A DNA stretch of 64,000 bases, taken from Mucilaginibacter rivuli. Its GTDB lineage: Bacteria; Bacteroidota; Bacteroidia; Sphingobacteriales; Sphingobacteriaceae. Both the position numbers and the translations under genes were made by a program. The stretch covers positions 310,001-374,000 of the forward strand of contig NZ_JAHXPQ010000004.1 in NCBI RefSeq assembly GCF_019391655.1, written 5' to 3'. The notes beneath the pieces were generated by a model. It made no database searches. It was not told the origin of the DNA and saw nothing but the letters and a program-made list of their open reading frames with translations. Shown here piece by piece: positions 1-6,632 of the stretch (positions are counted from its first letter, which is position 1; every line of letters begins with the position of its first letter).

Positions 1-470
1 TTTATATGTTTACTAACCATGAGCCCGAAGTGCCGGTACATATCCCGATGGGTAATGACAATATCGCCGAGCGCTTGCCGGGCAAGCAGTTTAAACCACC
101 TTTCGTAATCGGTAAAAGCTATGTGTTCAATAACATTTATTATGATCTGGATAAATCCAACATCCGCCCCGACGCGGCCATTGAACTGGATAAGCTGTAT
201 GTGATACTGCGCGATAACCCTACGCTGAAGATCGAACTATCATCGCATACCGATTCGCGGGCATCTGATGATTATAACATGGCGTTATCGCAACGCAGGG
301 CGGCTTCGGCAGTAGCTTATTTAGTAATTAAGGGGATTGACCGCAGCCGGATGACAGCGAAAGGCTATGGCGAAACGCAACTGATAAATAAATGCGCTAA
401 TGGTGTACAATGTACAGAGGCAGAACATCAACTGAACAGACGGACGGAGGTGAAGGTATTGAGTTTGTAA
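1..470 (+). CDS. OmpA-family protein, C-terminal part (5' end outside window)
   Basis: The reading frame is open to the left edge, so the ATG at 6 is probably internal and the real start lies outside the window. The visible ~155 residues end in an OmpA-like peptidoglycan-binding domain: the beta strand 'NNIYYDLDKSNIRP', then 'HTDSRASDDYN', 'LSQRRAASAVAYL', 'KGYGETQLINKC' and 'HQLNRRTEVKV'. These carry the Asp and Arg positions that bind meso-diaminopimelate in this family. In Bacteroidota such domains often end longer outer-membrane proteins with PD40 or carboxypeptidase-regulatory-like repeats, but that part cannot be seen here. Its job would be non-covalent anchoring of the outer membrane to the cell wall. 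Confidence 0.85.
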   Translation, partial: YMFTNHEPEVPVHIPMGNDNIAERLPGKQFKPPFVIGKSYVFNNIYYDLDKSNIRPDAAIELDKLYVILRDNPTLKIELSSHTDSRASDDYNMALSQRRAASAVAYLVIKGIDRSRMTAKGYGETQLINKCANGVQCTEAEHQLNRRTEVKVLSL

Positions 471-473
471 TGG

Positions 474-1208
474 CTATTTTATCTTGTATTCCTTTTTCAG
501 GAAAGCGATGAGGCGTTCTATATAATCTAAGCCATCCTGCAACATCCCATTGTAAGCCCTTAAAGCGCCGCGGGCCATCCAGCAGCCATTAAAATAGGCA
601 GCAACTTTTTCTTTATCGGTGCTGATCATTGCCCGTGTACACGATGTGTATCCTGTTAGCTTCAGGCCACAATTGAGGTCGAGCAGCTCCAGGGAACGCT
701 CACGTGCCCTTACAAATATTGCGGTTGTAGCGGCGTACTGCTCTTTTGTTGTTTCCAGGTACGATTCAAACACGGCAATGCTATCCAAAGCTGTTGCGCT
801 TTTTATAAAGCCAAAGCCGCCCGCGTTCCTTAACTGACTTAAGGTAACATCGTTGTTTTTAAACTCGGTGGTATTATACAGGTATTTTCTTGTTAAAATA
901 TAAAGGGAATCCTGCACAATGGGTTGCTCCAGTTTATTTTTGGAAACCTTAATAAGGCTGTCGAGTCCGCTTACCTGTTGCTTACTATATTTAATAACAA
1001 CTTTTAACTGGGCGGTATCGCTTTGAAGGTTTTGTACCAAACTCTCAACGTATTCCTGCCCTTTTTCATTATCCGATAAATGCTCGCGGATATTTTCGGC
1101 AACAAAACCCATGAATACGGCCAGGAACATCATCACAAATTCCTTGAAGTATTCCTTAAATTTTTTCTTTATTCCTGATTCTTCTTCAGGTTGGCCGTTT
1201 GTTTCCAT
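474..1208 (-). CDS. Unknown protein with one N-terminal membrane segment and long helical domain
   Basis: This 244-residue protein is not recognised with certainty. Residues about 22-42 (FKEYFKEFVMMFLAVFMGFVAENI region) form one hydrophobic segment after a short charged N-terminus. The rest is rich in Lys, Glu, Gln and Leu and probably mostly helical. It contains several cysteines near residues 179-209 (CGLKL, TSCTRA, NGCW). The pattern, a short cytoplasmic tail, one membrane pass and then a large helical domain, is common in uncharacterised Bacteroidota membrane proteins. It converges with the OmpA gene, 3 bp apart, and is divergent from tex. The start is an ATG at 1206-1208. Confidence 0.6.
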   Translation of the reverse strand: METNGQPEEESGIKKKFKEYFKEFVMMFLAVFMGFVAENIREHLSDNEKGQEYVESLVQNLQSDTAQLKVVIKYSKQQVSGLDSLIKVSKNKLEQPIVQDSLYILTRKYLYNTTEFKNNDVTLSQLRNAGGFGFIKSATALDSIAVFESYLETTKEQYAATTAIFVRARERSLELLDLNCGLKLTGYTSCTRAMISTDKEKVAAYFNGCWMARGALRAYNGMLQDGLDYIERLIAFLKKEYKIK

Positions 1209-1362
1209 TTACGTAGTTGTATCTGTAAAGTTAATGTTTGGAATGAAAAAATCAACAGCCACAAAATCAGCGCAATCATGCAAATCAAAACAAATCAGCG
1301 GCCCATACTTGAATATTTGCCTAAAGAACACCAAATTCGCTACCTGATATTTGATACTGATA

Positions 1363-3618
1363 ATGACCTCTCATAACCATAAAATAGCCCTCGAACTTTC
1401 CATTTCCGAAAAACAGGTAAAAGCCACCGTTGATTTATTAGACGAAGGTGCAACCGTGCCATTTATCTCCCGTTACCGTAAAGAAGCCACCGGCAGTTTG
1501 GATGAGGTGCAGGTAGCAGCCATCCGCGACCGTGTTCAGCAACTGCGCGACCTGGATAAACGCCGTGAGGCTATCCTGAAATCGCTGACCGAACTGGGCA
1601 AGCTTACGCCGGAATTGGAAAAAGCGGTGAACGCGGCCGAGAGCATGACCTTATTGGAGGATATATATTTGCCCTATCGCCCCAAACGCAAAACACGCGC
1701 AAGCGCTGCCCGCGAAAAAGGTTTGCAACCACTGGCTGATATCATCCTATCGCAAAATAAAATTGATTTGGATGCCGAAGCACATAAATACCTGAGTGAA
1801 GAAAAAGGTGTAGCTTCTTTAGAGGAAGCTTTGGCAGGCGCACGTGATATACTTGCCGAAGAGATGTGCGAAAATGCCGAGGTGCGCACGCAGGTACGGA
1901 CGTTGTTTGTGGAGAAAGGCACTTTTCAATCGAAAGTGATTGAGGGGAAAGAAGAAGCCGGTATTAAATACCGTGATTATTTTGATTGGAACGAACCGCT
2001 GAAAAACGCGCCATCGCACCGGGTACTGGCCATGCGCCGTGGCGAAAAGGAAGAGATATTGTATTTAGACGTACAACCACCCGAAGAGGAGGCAATAAAC
2101 GTATTGCAGAAAAAATTCCTGAAAGGCTATAATACTTGTGCCGACCAGGTAAAGCTGGCCATTGGCGATGGTTATAAAAGACTGCTTAAACCATCAATGG
2201 AAACCGAGGTGCGCCTCATCACCAAAAAGAAAGCGGATGAAGATGCCATAAAAGTGTTTGCTGAGAACGCACGCCAGTTATTATTGGGTGCCCCCCTTGG
2301 TCAAAAGCGTGTAATGGCTATAGACCCGGGTTTCCGTACGGGATGTAAGGTGGTGTGTTTGGATGAGCAGGGCAAGTTGTTAGACTATACCGCGATATTC
2401 CCGCATACCGGTGCAGGCGGTTTAGCTGAATCGGAAAAAACGGTGAAGCATTTATGCGATAAGTTTAATATTGAAGCTATCGCGATAGGTAACGGAACCG
2501 CAGGTCGCGAAACCGAGACCTTTGTACGCGGACTGAATATGCCCGGCGTTGCCGTGGTTATGGTGAACGAAAGCGGTGCATCCATCTATTCGGCATCCGA
2601 AGTGGCACGCGAGGAATTTCCCGACAAGGATATTACCGTGCGCGGCGCGGTATCTATTGGCCGCAGGTTGATGGACCCATTGGCCGAACTGGTAAAAATA
2701 GACCCAAAATCCATTGGCGTGGGCCAGTACCAGCACGATGTGGACCAAACCAAACTGCAAACATCATTGGATGATACGGTGATCAGTTGCGTTAACGCGG
2801 TAGGCGTGGAGCTGAATACGGCATCGAAACAAATACTGGCCTATGTATCGGGCCTTGGCCCTCAACTGGCACAGAACATTGTAGACTATCGCAATACCAA
2901 CGGCGCCTTCAAAAAAAGGTCGGAATTGCGGAAGGTTGCCCGCTTGGGTGATAAGGCGTTTGAGCAGGCGGCGGGTTTCCTGCGCATTCATAATGCTAAA
3001 AACCCGTTGGATGCCAGCGCGGTACATCCCGAAAGGTACGAACTGGTGGAGCAAATGGCGAAAGATGCAGGCTGCACTGTGGAGCAGCTGATGAAAGATG
3101 GTCAATCGCGTAAGCTGATACAACTACAAAAATATGTAAGTGCAGAAATTGGCTTGCCTACCCTGAATGATATTATGACGGAGTTGGCCAAGCCCGGCCG
3201 CGACCCGCGTGAGCAATTTGAAGCCTTTAGCTTTACCGATGGCGTAAATAAAATTGAAGACCTGAAGATAGGTATGAAACTGCCCGGTATTGTAACTAAC
3301 ATTACCGCCTTTGGCGCTTTTGTTGATATAGGCGTTCACCAGGATGGCTTGGTACACCTAAGCCAGATTACCAACCGCTTTATTAAAGACCCTAATGAAG
3401 TGCTTAAAGTTAGTCAGCAGGTAAAAGTTACCGTAACCGATGTGGATATTAACCGCAAGCGCATTGCCTTATCGATGAAAGAAAGCGAAAGCCCCAAACA
3501 AACGGCAAAGCAACAACAGCAGGCCGTTAAACCGGTACAAAAGCAACGCGAACGCCAGCCCGAACCCGAAACGGATATGGCTGCAAAACTGAACGCGCTA
3601 AAGCATAAATTTAAGTAA
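1363..3618 (+). CDS. tex: Tex family RNA-binding transcriptional accessory protein
   Basis: The protein has about 751 residues, the usual Tex length. It has the N-terminal helical region (SISEKQVKATVDLL, 'FISRYRKEATGSLDEVQ'), a YqgF/RNase H-like fold near residues 315-440 ('VMAIDPGFRTGCKVV'), helix-hairpin-helix repeats near 480-560 ('LGPQLAQNIVDYRN') and a C-terminal S1 RNA-binding domain near 640-710 ('ITAFGAFVDIGVHQDGLVHL'). After S1 there is a Gln/Lys-rich tail. Tex-like proteins bind nucleic acids and affect transcription and RNA handling. I chose the ATG at 1363 over the in-frame TTG at 1351 because family members begin close to this point. Confidence 0.95.
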   Translation: MTSHNHKIALELSISEKQVKATVDLLDEGATVPFISRYRKEATGSLDEVQVAAIRDRVQQLRDLDKRREAILKSLTELGKLTPELEKAVNAAESMTLLEDIYLPYRPKRKTRASAAREKGLQPLADIILSQNKIDLDAEAHKYLSEEKGVASLEEALAGARDILAEEMCENAEVRTQVRTLFVEKGTFQSKVIEGKEEAGIKYRDYFDWNEPLKNAPSHRVLAMRRGEKEEILYLDVQPPEEEAINVLQKKFLKGYNTCADQVKLAIGDGYKRLLKPSMETEVRLITKKKADEDAIKVFAENARQLLLGAPLGQKRVMAIDPGFRTGCKVVCLDEQGKLLDYTAIFPHTGAGGLAESEKTVKHLCDKFNIEAIAIGNGTAGRETETFVRGLNMPGVAVVMVNESGASIYSASEVAREEFPDKDITVRGAVSIGRRLMDPLAELVKIDPKSIGVGQYQHDVDQTKLQTSLDDTVISCVNAVGVELNTASKQILAYVSGLGPQLAQNIVDYRNTNGAFKKRSELRKVARLGDKAFEQAAGFLRIHNAKNPLDASAVHPERYELVEQMAKDAGCTVEQLMKDGQSRKLIQLQKYVSAEIGLPTLNDIMTELAKPGRDPREQFEAFSFTDGVNKIEDLKIGMKLPGIVTNITAFGAFVDIGVHQDGLVHLSQITNRFIKDPNEVLKVSQQVKVTVTDVDINRKRIALSMKESESPKQTAKQQQQAVKPVQKQRERQPEPETDMAAKLNALKHKFK

Positions 3619-3622
3619 GCTT

Positions 3623-4099
3623 TTAATCAAGCGTTATCTGGCGTTTAATGCTTTCTTCTAGCGATATAAAGGTTTCGGTACGCTGAATACCTTTTACGCT
3701 TTGTATCTGCTCGTTCAATACTTCGCGCAGGTGGTTGGTATCATGGCAAACAATTTTTGCGAAGATACTCCAGCTACCTGTGGTATAATGCAGTTCAACT
3801 ATCTCTTTAATAGCCTTTAACTGTTTTACAGCCTCGTTGTACTGCGAGCCTTTTTCGAGGTAAATGCCTAAGAAAGCGCAAATATCATAGCCCAGCTTTT
3901 GGGGGTCAACCTCAAGATTAGCTCCTTTTATCACGCCCATCTCTTCCAGCTTTTTCATACGAACGTGGATGGTTCCGCCTGATACGATCAGGTCTTTGGC
4001 TATCTCCGTATATGGAGTGGTAGCATTTTTCATTAAAATCGATAAAATTTGTATGTCTAAATTATCAATTTCTAAATTTTGGGCTTTCTTGTGTGACAT
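3623..4099 (-). CDS. Lrp/AsnC family transcriptional regulator
   Basis: This 158-residue protein has the Lrp/AsnC plan: an N-terminal winged helix-turn-helix ('LDNLDIQILSILMKNATTPY', 'GTIHVRMKKLEEMGVIKG', residues ~10-62) followed by an alpha-beta effector-binding RAM domain (~70-150, 'CAFLGIYLEKGSQYNEAV', 'HYTTGSWSIFAKIVC'). Such regulators respond to amino acids or related ligands; the ligand here is unknown. The gene converges with tex. Its upstream region holds two perfect palindromes (4141-4156 and 4154-4176) that are likely operators. The second overlaps the -33 box of the divergent tRNA-like unit, so autoregulation and joint control are possible, by inference. Confidence 0.9.
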   Translation of the reverse strand: MSHKKAQNLEIDNLDIQILSILMKNATTPYTEIAKDLIVSGGTIHVRMKKLEEMGVIKGANLEVDPQKLGYDICAFLGIYLEKGSQYNEAVKQLKAIKEIVELHYTTGSWSIFAKIVCHDTNHLREVLNEQIQSVKGIQRTETFISLEESIKRQITLD

Positions 4100-4140
4100 A
4101 AATTTTTAAATATCTATATAAATACAAGTTTAATTAAAAA

Positions 4141-4176
4141 TTGTATAAAAATACAAATATTTTGTTAAAATATTTG
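4141..4176. promoter_or_regulatory. Overlapping palindromic operator candidates between lrp-type gene and tRNA-like unit
   Basis: Two perfect inverted repeats abut here. TTGTAT-AAAA-ATACAA lies at 4141-4156, and CAAATATTTT-GTT-AAAATATTTG lies at 4154-4176. They lie 42-77 bp upstream of the regulator's start codon. The right end (TTTG, 4173-4176) is also the -33 box of the divergent promoter. Lrp-family proteins typically bind A+T-rich palindromes near their own genes. Binding by this regulator is an inference. Confidence 0.5.
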
Positions 4177-4204
4177 CAATGAATGGGTAATGCTACTAAA
4201 TTTG
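4173..4204 (+). promoter_or_regulatory. Bacteroidota-type promoter of the tRNA-like unit
   Basis: TTTG at 4173-4176, a 20-bp spacer and TAAATTTG at 4197-4204 match the Bacteroidota housekeeping promoter (TTTG, N19-20, TAnnTTTG). Transcription would begin near 4211, about 42 nt before the first tRNA-like RNA. Confidence 0.6.
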
Positions 4205-4252
4205 TACTAAGCAATCAACCTAAAGCTTAAACCTGTTCTTATAAAAATATAT

Positions 4253-4363
4253 TGTTGGGTGGTGAAACTTTGGCAGACACACCTCCTCGTCGCGGTGGCG
4301 GAGATCATGGGAAACCCGAAGCGGGCTAACCACTCCTTGAAGGTTCGACTCCTTCCCCAACAG
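4253..4363 (+). ncRNA. tRNA-like RNA, copy 1 (canonical acceptor, D and T arms; anomalous middle)
   Basis: A perfect 7-bp acceptor stem joins TGTTGGG (4253-4259) to CCCAACA (4356-4362), followed by a G discriminator at 4363; CCA is not encoded. Two linker bases (TG) precede a Leu-like D arm: GTG (4262-4264), a loop containing the GG pair (4272-4273), CAC (4278-4280). The T arm is canonical: GAAGG-TTCGACT-CCTTC (4339-4355), abutting the acceptor strand. A variable-arm hairpin CCCG-AAG-CGGG lies at 4315-4325. Between D arm and T arm there are 58 nt, about 25 more than a normal class II tRNA. The only normally sized anticodon arm is CCTCC-TCGTCGC-GGTGG (4282-4298), with a T-T mismatch and no U33. 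The anticodon is therefore unresolved. Confidence 0.6.
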
Positions 4364-4401
4364 CAATTTGATCGCGATGATCAGATTAAAATGAAACATA
4401 C

Positions 4402-4516
4402 TGTAGGATGGTGAAACTTTGGCAGACACACCTCCTCGTCGCGGTGGCGGAGATCATGGGAAACTCTTAGCAATAAGAATAACCACTCTGTGAAGGTTCG
4501 ACTCCTTCTCCTACAG
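4402..4516 (+). ncRNA. tRNA-like RNA, copy 2 (covarying acceptor stem and variable arm)
   Basis: This is the tandem partner of the RNA at 4253. The 55-nt core from the D arm to the variable arm is identical, as are AACCACTC (4481-4488) and the whole T arm (4492-4508). The acceptor differs but stays fully paired: TGTAGGA (4402-4408) with TCCTACA (4509-4515), then a G at 4516. The variable arm also differs while staying paired: TCTTA (4465-4469), a GCAA tetraloop, TAAGA (4474-4478). Changes that keep pairing in two separate helices argue for a functional folded RNA rather than a decayed repeat. Length is 115 nt. The anticodon is unresolved, as in copy 1. Confidence 0.6.
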
Positions 4517-4550
4517 CTCTTCTCATAATTTAGGTTTATAATTGGTTAGT

Positions 4551-4586
4551 AAAAGCCTCCTGCCCATCAGGAGGCTTTGCTGTTTT
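4551..4586 (+). terminator. Rho-independent terminator after the tRNA-like pair
   Basis: GCCTCCTG (4555-4562) and CAGGAGGC (4568-4575) form a perfect 8-bp GC-rich stem with a CCCAT loop. It is preceded by AAAA and followed by a broken T tract (TTTGCTGTTTT). It closes the unit that starts at the promoter at 4173. Confidence 0.75.
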
Positions 4587-4606
4587 ATAGGGTTTTTGTT
4601 GGGGCG

Positions 4607-4843
4607 CTATATCTCATTTTTTCGAACCAATTTAATTAACGTTACTACAACCCAATAAATAACTAATAAAAGCAGATGAAGCATGGTTGCTGCAATAAGC
4701 ATTAACCCGGGACCCAAACTTGCACCTCCCGCATCAAAATAATGCAGGATTACGCACCATAAAATGGTATTATAAATAATTATGATTCCAATATTGACTG
4801 TATAGAAATTCAGAAAAGACTGTGGTTTGGGTAAATAGTCCAT
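4607..4843 (-). CDS. Small membrane protein, two transmembrane segments
   Basis: This is a 78-residue hydrophobic protein of unknown function. After a short N-terminus (MDYLPKPQSFLNF) come two membrane segments, about residues 17-36 (IGIIIIYNTILWCVILHYF) and 46-70 (LMLIAATMLHLLLLVIYWVV), then a basic tail (LIKLVRKNEI). The frame continues upstream to 4906. That extension falls inside a palindromic intergenic repeat (4878-4963) and reads like translated repeat, so I place the start at the ATG at 4843. Confidence 0.55.
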   Translation of the reverse strand: MDYLPKPQSFLNFYTVNIGIIIIYNTILWCVILHYFDAGGASLGPGLMLIAATMLHLLLLVIYWVVVTLIKLVRKNEI

Positions 4844-4877
4844 ATCAATACTGTAAATAATTAAGGTAAAACTATTT

Positions 4878-4963
4878 GGGCATTGCCTGCGGCCCGCGCT
4901 ATCCACTGCAAGTCCTTCCCCACAGGCGTGGGGACGGGCTTTCCGTTACTATCGCTAATGCGG
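4878..4963. repeat. Palindromic intergenic repeat (REP-like)
   Basis: A nested hairpin is centred on 4924-4927: CCCCAC (4918-4923) with GTGGGG (4928-4933), then AAGTCC (4910-4915) with GGGCTT (4936-4941). Further out there is only imperfect complementarity. It lies between the small membrane protein and the NUDIX gene. Its compact GC-rich dyad in a non-coding spacer is typical of dispersed REP-like sequences; I see only one copy here. Confidence 0.5.
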
Positions 4964-4971
4964 TATTGAGG

Positions 4972-5427
4972 TTAAATTAATTGCAGAGCCTCCTCCAACA
5001 ACCCTACCTGTGCCGGGTTTATCTTTTGTTCAGCGGTATCATAATCAAACCACTCAGCGCGGTCAACTTCGGGAAAGGTTAGCATTTTGCCTGTTTTGGG
5101 TGGCCATTCTATTTCGAAGGTATTGCTTTGTATTTGGCTGGCATCAATATCACCTTCAACAGCCCAGCAATATACCGTTTTACCACTTTTTTGGGTTATG
5201 GGTTTAAGCTGGGTAAAATCACCATTAATATCAAAGCCTGTTTCTTCTTTAAACTCGCGTTTGGCAGCGGTTAGCGCCTCTTCGTCGCTGTCAAACTCGC
5301 CTTTCGGGATGGTCCAACTGCCGAGGTCCTTATTTTTAAAGAAAGGGCCGCCGGGGTGCACCAGTAAAAAAAGCGCTTGCCCTTTTACCTTTTTATACAA
5401 TAATATCCCGGCGCTTTGTTTGGGCAT
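4972..5427 (-). CDS. NUDIX hydrolase
   Basis: The 151-residue protein has a complete Nudix box, with the G-x5-E-x7-R-E-x-x-E-E-x-G pattern in 'GEFDSDEEALTAAKREFKEE' followed by TGF (residues ~43-65). These residues bind the Mg2+ used to hydrolyse nucleoside diphosphates linked to another group. The N-terminus MPKQSAGILLYKK and 'SWTIPKGE' resemble diadenosine-polyphosphate (Ap4A) hydrolase-like and MutT-like enzymes; the substrate is not known. The frame extends to 5490, but the extra 21 residues overlap the neighbouring gene, so the ATG at 5427 is preferred. It follows the DUF1569 gene by 5 bp and is probably co-transcribed with it. Confidence 0.88.
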   Translation of the reverse strand: MPKQSAGILLYKKVKGQALFLLVHPGGPFFKNKDLGSWTIPKGEFDSDEEALTAAKREFKEETGFDINGDFTQLKPITQKSGKTVYCWAVEGDIDASQIQSNTFEIEWPPKTGKMLTFPEVDRAEWFDYDTAEQKINPAQVGLLEEALQLI

Positions 5428-5432
5428 GATGG

Positions 5433-5891
5433 TTAAACGCCAAATTGAGTAAGGTGATGGTCGATATGTTTGTAAAACATGGTGTTCCACTCTCCAATAC
5501 TGAGTTTACCAAAAGAGTGCGACTCTTTGCCATCAAAATGCGCTTCGCCTAATTGTTGGGTCTTGTTGAGGTAATCGGTAAGCTGTTTCTTTTCGGTCTC
5601 AAAATCGCGCTTGTCTTTTATAATGAAAGCAGGGGCGGTTGGGCCATTCTTTTTATAAGGCTTGGGGCCAACAACAGCATCCTTTACCATCATCTTTAAA
5701 ATAAACTTCATAAAGCCATTGGGTTTGGGGTGCTTATCGGTAAAAACCAACTCGTAGCTTACATTTACGTGCGCCAGCATTTGTGATACGCTCATTTTGC
5801 CCCATTGCGGCTGTGAATCCGGGCTAAGTTTGTTGATACGGTCGGTTAATTCTGCAACTACTTCAGGGTCAAATATATTTTTACTCATCAT
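5433..5891 (-). CDS. DUF1569 / DinB-like protein
   Basis: The 152-residue protein has the pattern of the DUF1569 family in the DinB-like superfamily: 'PQWGKMSVSQMLAHVNVSYE' near residues 28-47 and 'FGKLSIGEWNTMFYKHIDHH' near 127-146. Histidines H41, H144 and H145 sit where the four-helix DinB fold binds a metal. Members are thought to be metal-dependent thiol transferases or hydrolases, but no function is established for this subgroup. The gene starts with two consecutive ATG codons. It is the upstream partner of the NUDIX gene. Confidence 0.8.
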   Translation of the reverse strand: MMSKNIFDPEVVAELTDRINKLSPDSQPQWGKMSVSQMLAHVNVSYELVFTDKHPKPNGFMKFILKMMVKDAVVGPKPYKKNGPTAPAFIIKDKRDFETEKKQLTDYLNKTQQLGEAHFDGKESHSFGKLSIGEWNTMFYKHIDHHLTQFGV

Positions 5892-5993
5892 GGTTTAGTT
5901 TTATAGTAAAGTTAATATTTTCCGTTGCAAAGCAACATAAAACAAGCCTACTTGTGTAGATTTGTATTGAGCGCATTTTAATATATTTGAATA

Positions 5994-6137
5994 ATGTATT
6001 TTTTCAGGAAAAAAGACCCCAACAGGCCCACCAGCTTTAACCTCAGGGTAATGCATGCCATAAATGCAACGGCCATTATTATGTTTGTGGTTGGGATAAT
6101 TTACACTTTGATCAAGCACTTTATACTTCATAAATGA
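5994..6137 (+). CDS. Small single-pass membrane protein coupled to RidA gene
   Basis: This 47-residue ORF begins with ATG at 5994: MYFFRKKDPNRPTSFNLR, followed by one hydrophobic segment (about residues 23-40, INATAIIMFVVGIIYTLI) and a short tail KHFILHK. The basic N-terminus followed by a membrane helix predicts the N-terminus inside. Its stop codon overlaps the RidA start (ATGA at 6134-6137), so the two genes are probably translationally coupled. The function is unknown. Short proteins with a similar 'KKDPNRPTSFNLR' start appear to be common in Bacteroidota, from memory and not checked here. Confidence 0.7.
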   Translation: MYFFRKKDPNRPTSFNLRVMHAINATAIIMFVVGIIYTLIKHFILHK

Positions 6138-6514
6138 AAAGCATTGTAAAAACTGATAAAGCACCGGCACCTATCGGGCCGTATAACCAAGCCGTTTGGG
6201 CGGGTAATATGTTATTTGTATCGGGCCAGGTAGCTATTGAGCCATCAACCGGTGAGCTGGTGATGGACGATATTGAAACAGAAACCCACCAGGTAATGAA
6301 AAACATTGAGGCTATTTTAACCGAGGCCGGTGTTGATTTTGGGCATATTGTTAAAACGAGCATTTTCCTATCGGATATGGGCACTTTTGCCAAAGTGAAC
6401 GCGGTTTATGGTTCATACTTTACAGCCGATTTCCCGGCAAGGGAAACGGTACAGGTATCGGTATTGCCAAAGAATGTGAACGTGGAGATATCGGTTACAG
6501 CGTATAAACCTTAA
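6134..6514 (+). CDS. ridA: RidA / YjgF-YER057c-UK114 family enamine/imine deaminase
   Basis: The 126-residue protein matches the full length of RidA: 'APIGPYNQAVWAGNMLFVSG' (residues 12-31), then 'VMKNIEAILTEAGVDFGHIV' and 'FPARETVQVSVLPKNVNVEI'. Arg103 corresponds to the conserved arginine that holds the substrate carboxylate. RidA hydrolyses reactive 2-aminoacrylate and related imines released by PLP enzymes, protecting those enzymes from damage. It acts as a cytoplasmic trimer. The gene is coupled to the upstream small membrane protein through an ATGA overlap. Confidence 0.93.
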   Translation: MKSIVKTDKAPAPIGPYNQAVWAGNMLFVSGQVAIEPSTGELVMDDIETETHQVMKNIEAILTEAGVDFGHIVKTSIFLSDMGTFAKVNAVYGSYFTADFPARETVQVSVLPKNVNVEISVTAYKP

Positions 6515-6525
6515 TTATTAAAAAT

Positions 6526-6623
6526 CGTCATTGCGAGGCACGAAGCAATCTTCGATAGGCATGTAAGCAGTATACACTGGCGTTAATGCATAGTTTAGGA
6601 TTGCTTCGTGCCTCGCAATGACG
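6526..6623. repeat. Palindromic repeat family 1, complete copy with both arms
   Basis: Two perfectly complementary 25-nt arms lie at 6526-6550 and 6599-6623, each containing ATTGCGAGGCACGAAGCAAT or its complement, around a 48-nt loop. Related copies are at 8887-8985 and 45813-45837. It fills the spacer between ridA and recG. The form is that of a non-autonomous REP- or MITE-like element. Confidence 0.8.
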
Positions 6624-6632
6624 CGTTGAGAA

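Noticed and set aside
4282..4298. Assigning a GTC anticodon to the tRNA-like RNAs
   Set aside because: The arm has a T-T mismatch and C at position 33, so the assignment would be a guess.
4308..4370. ATG after GGAG inside tRNA-like copy 1, suggesting a tmRNA-like tag
   Set aside because: In copy 2 the same frame stops after four codons, and no tmRNA hallmarks (tag ending in AA, pseudoknots) are present.
4220..4429. Minus-strand 69-residue frame over the tRNA-like RNAs
   Set aside because: It runs through both structured RNA copies and has no family resemblance; the covariation of the RNA arms explains the sequence better.
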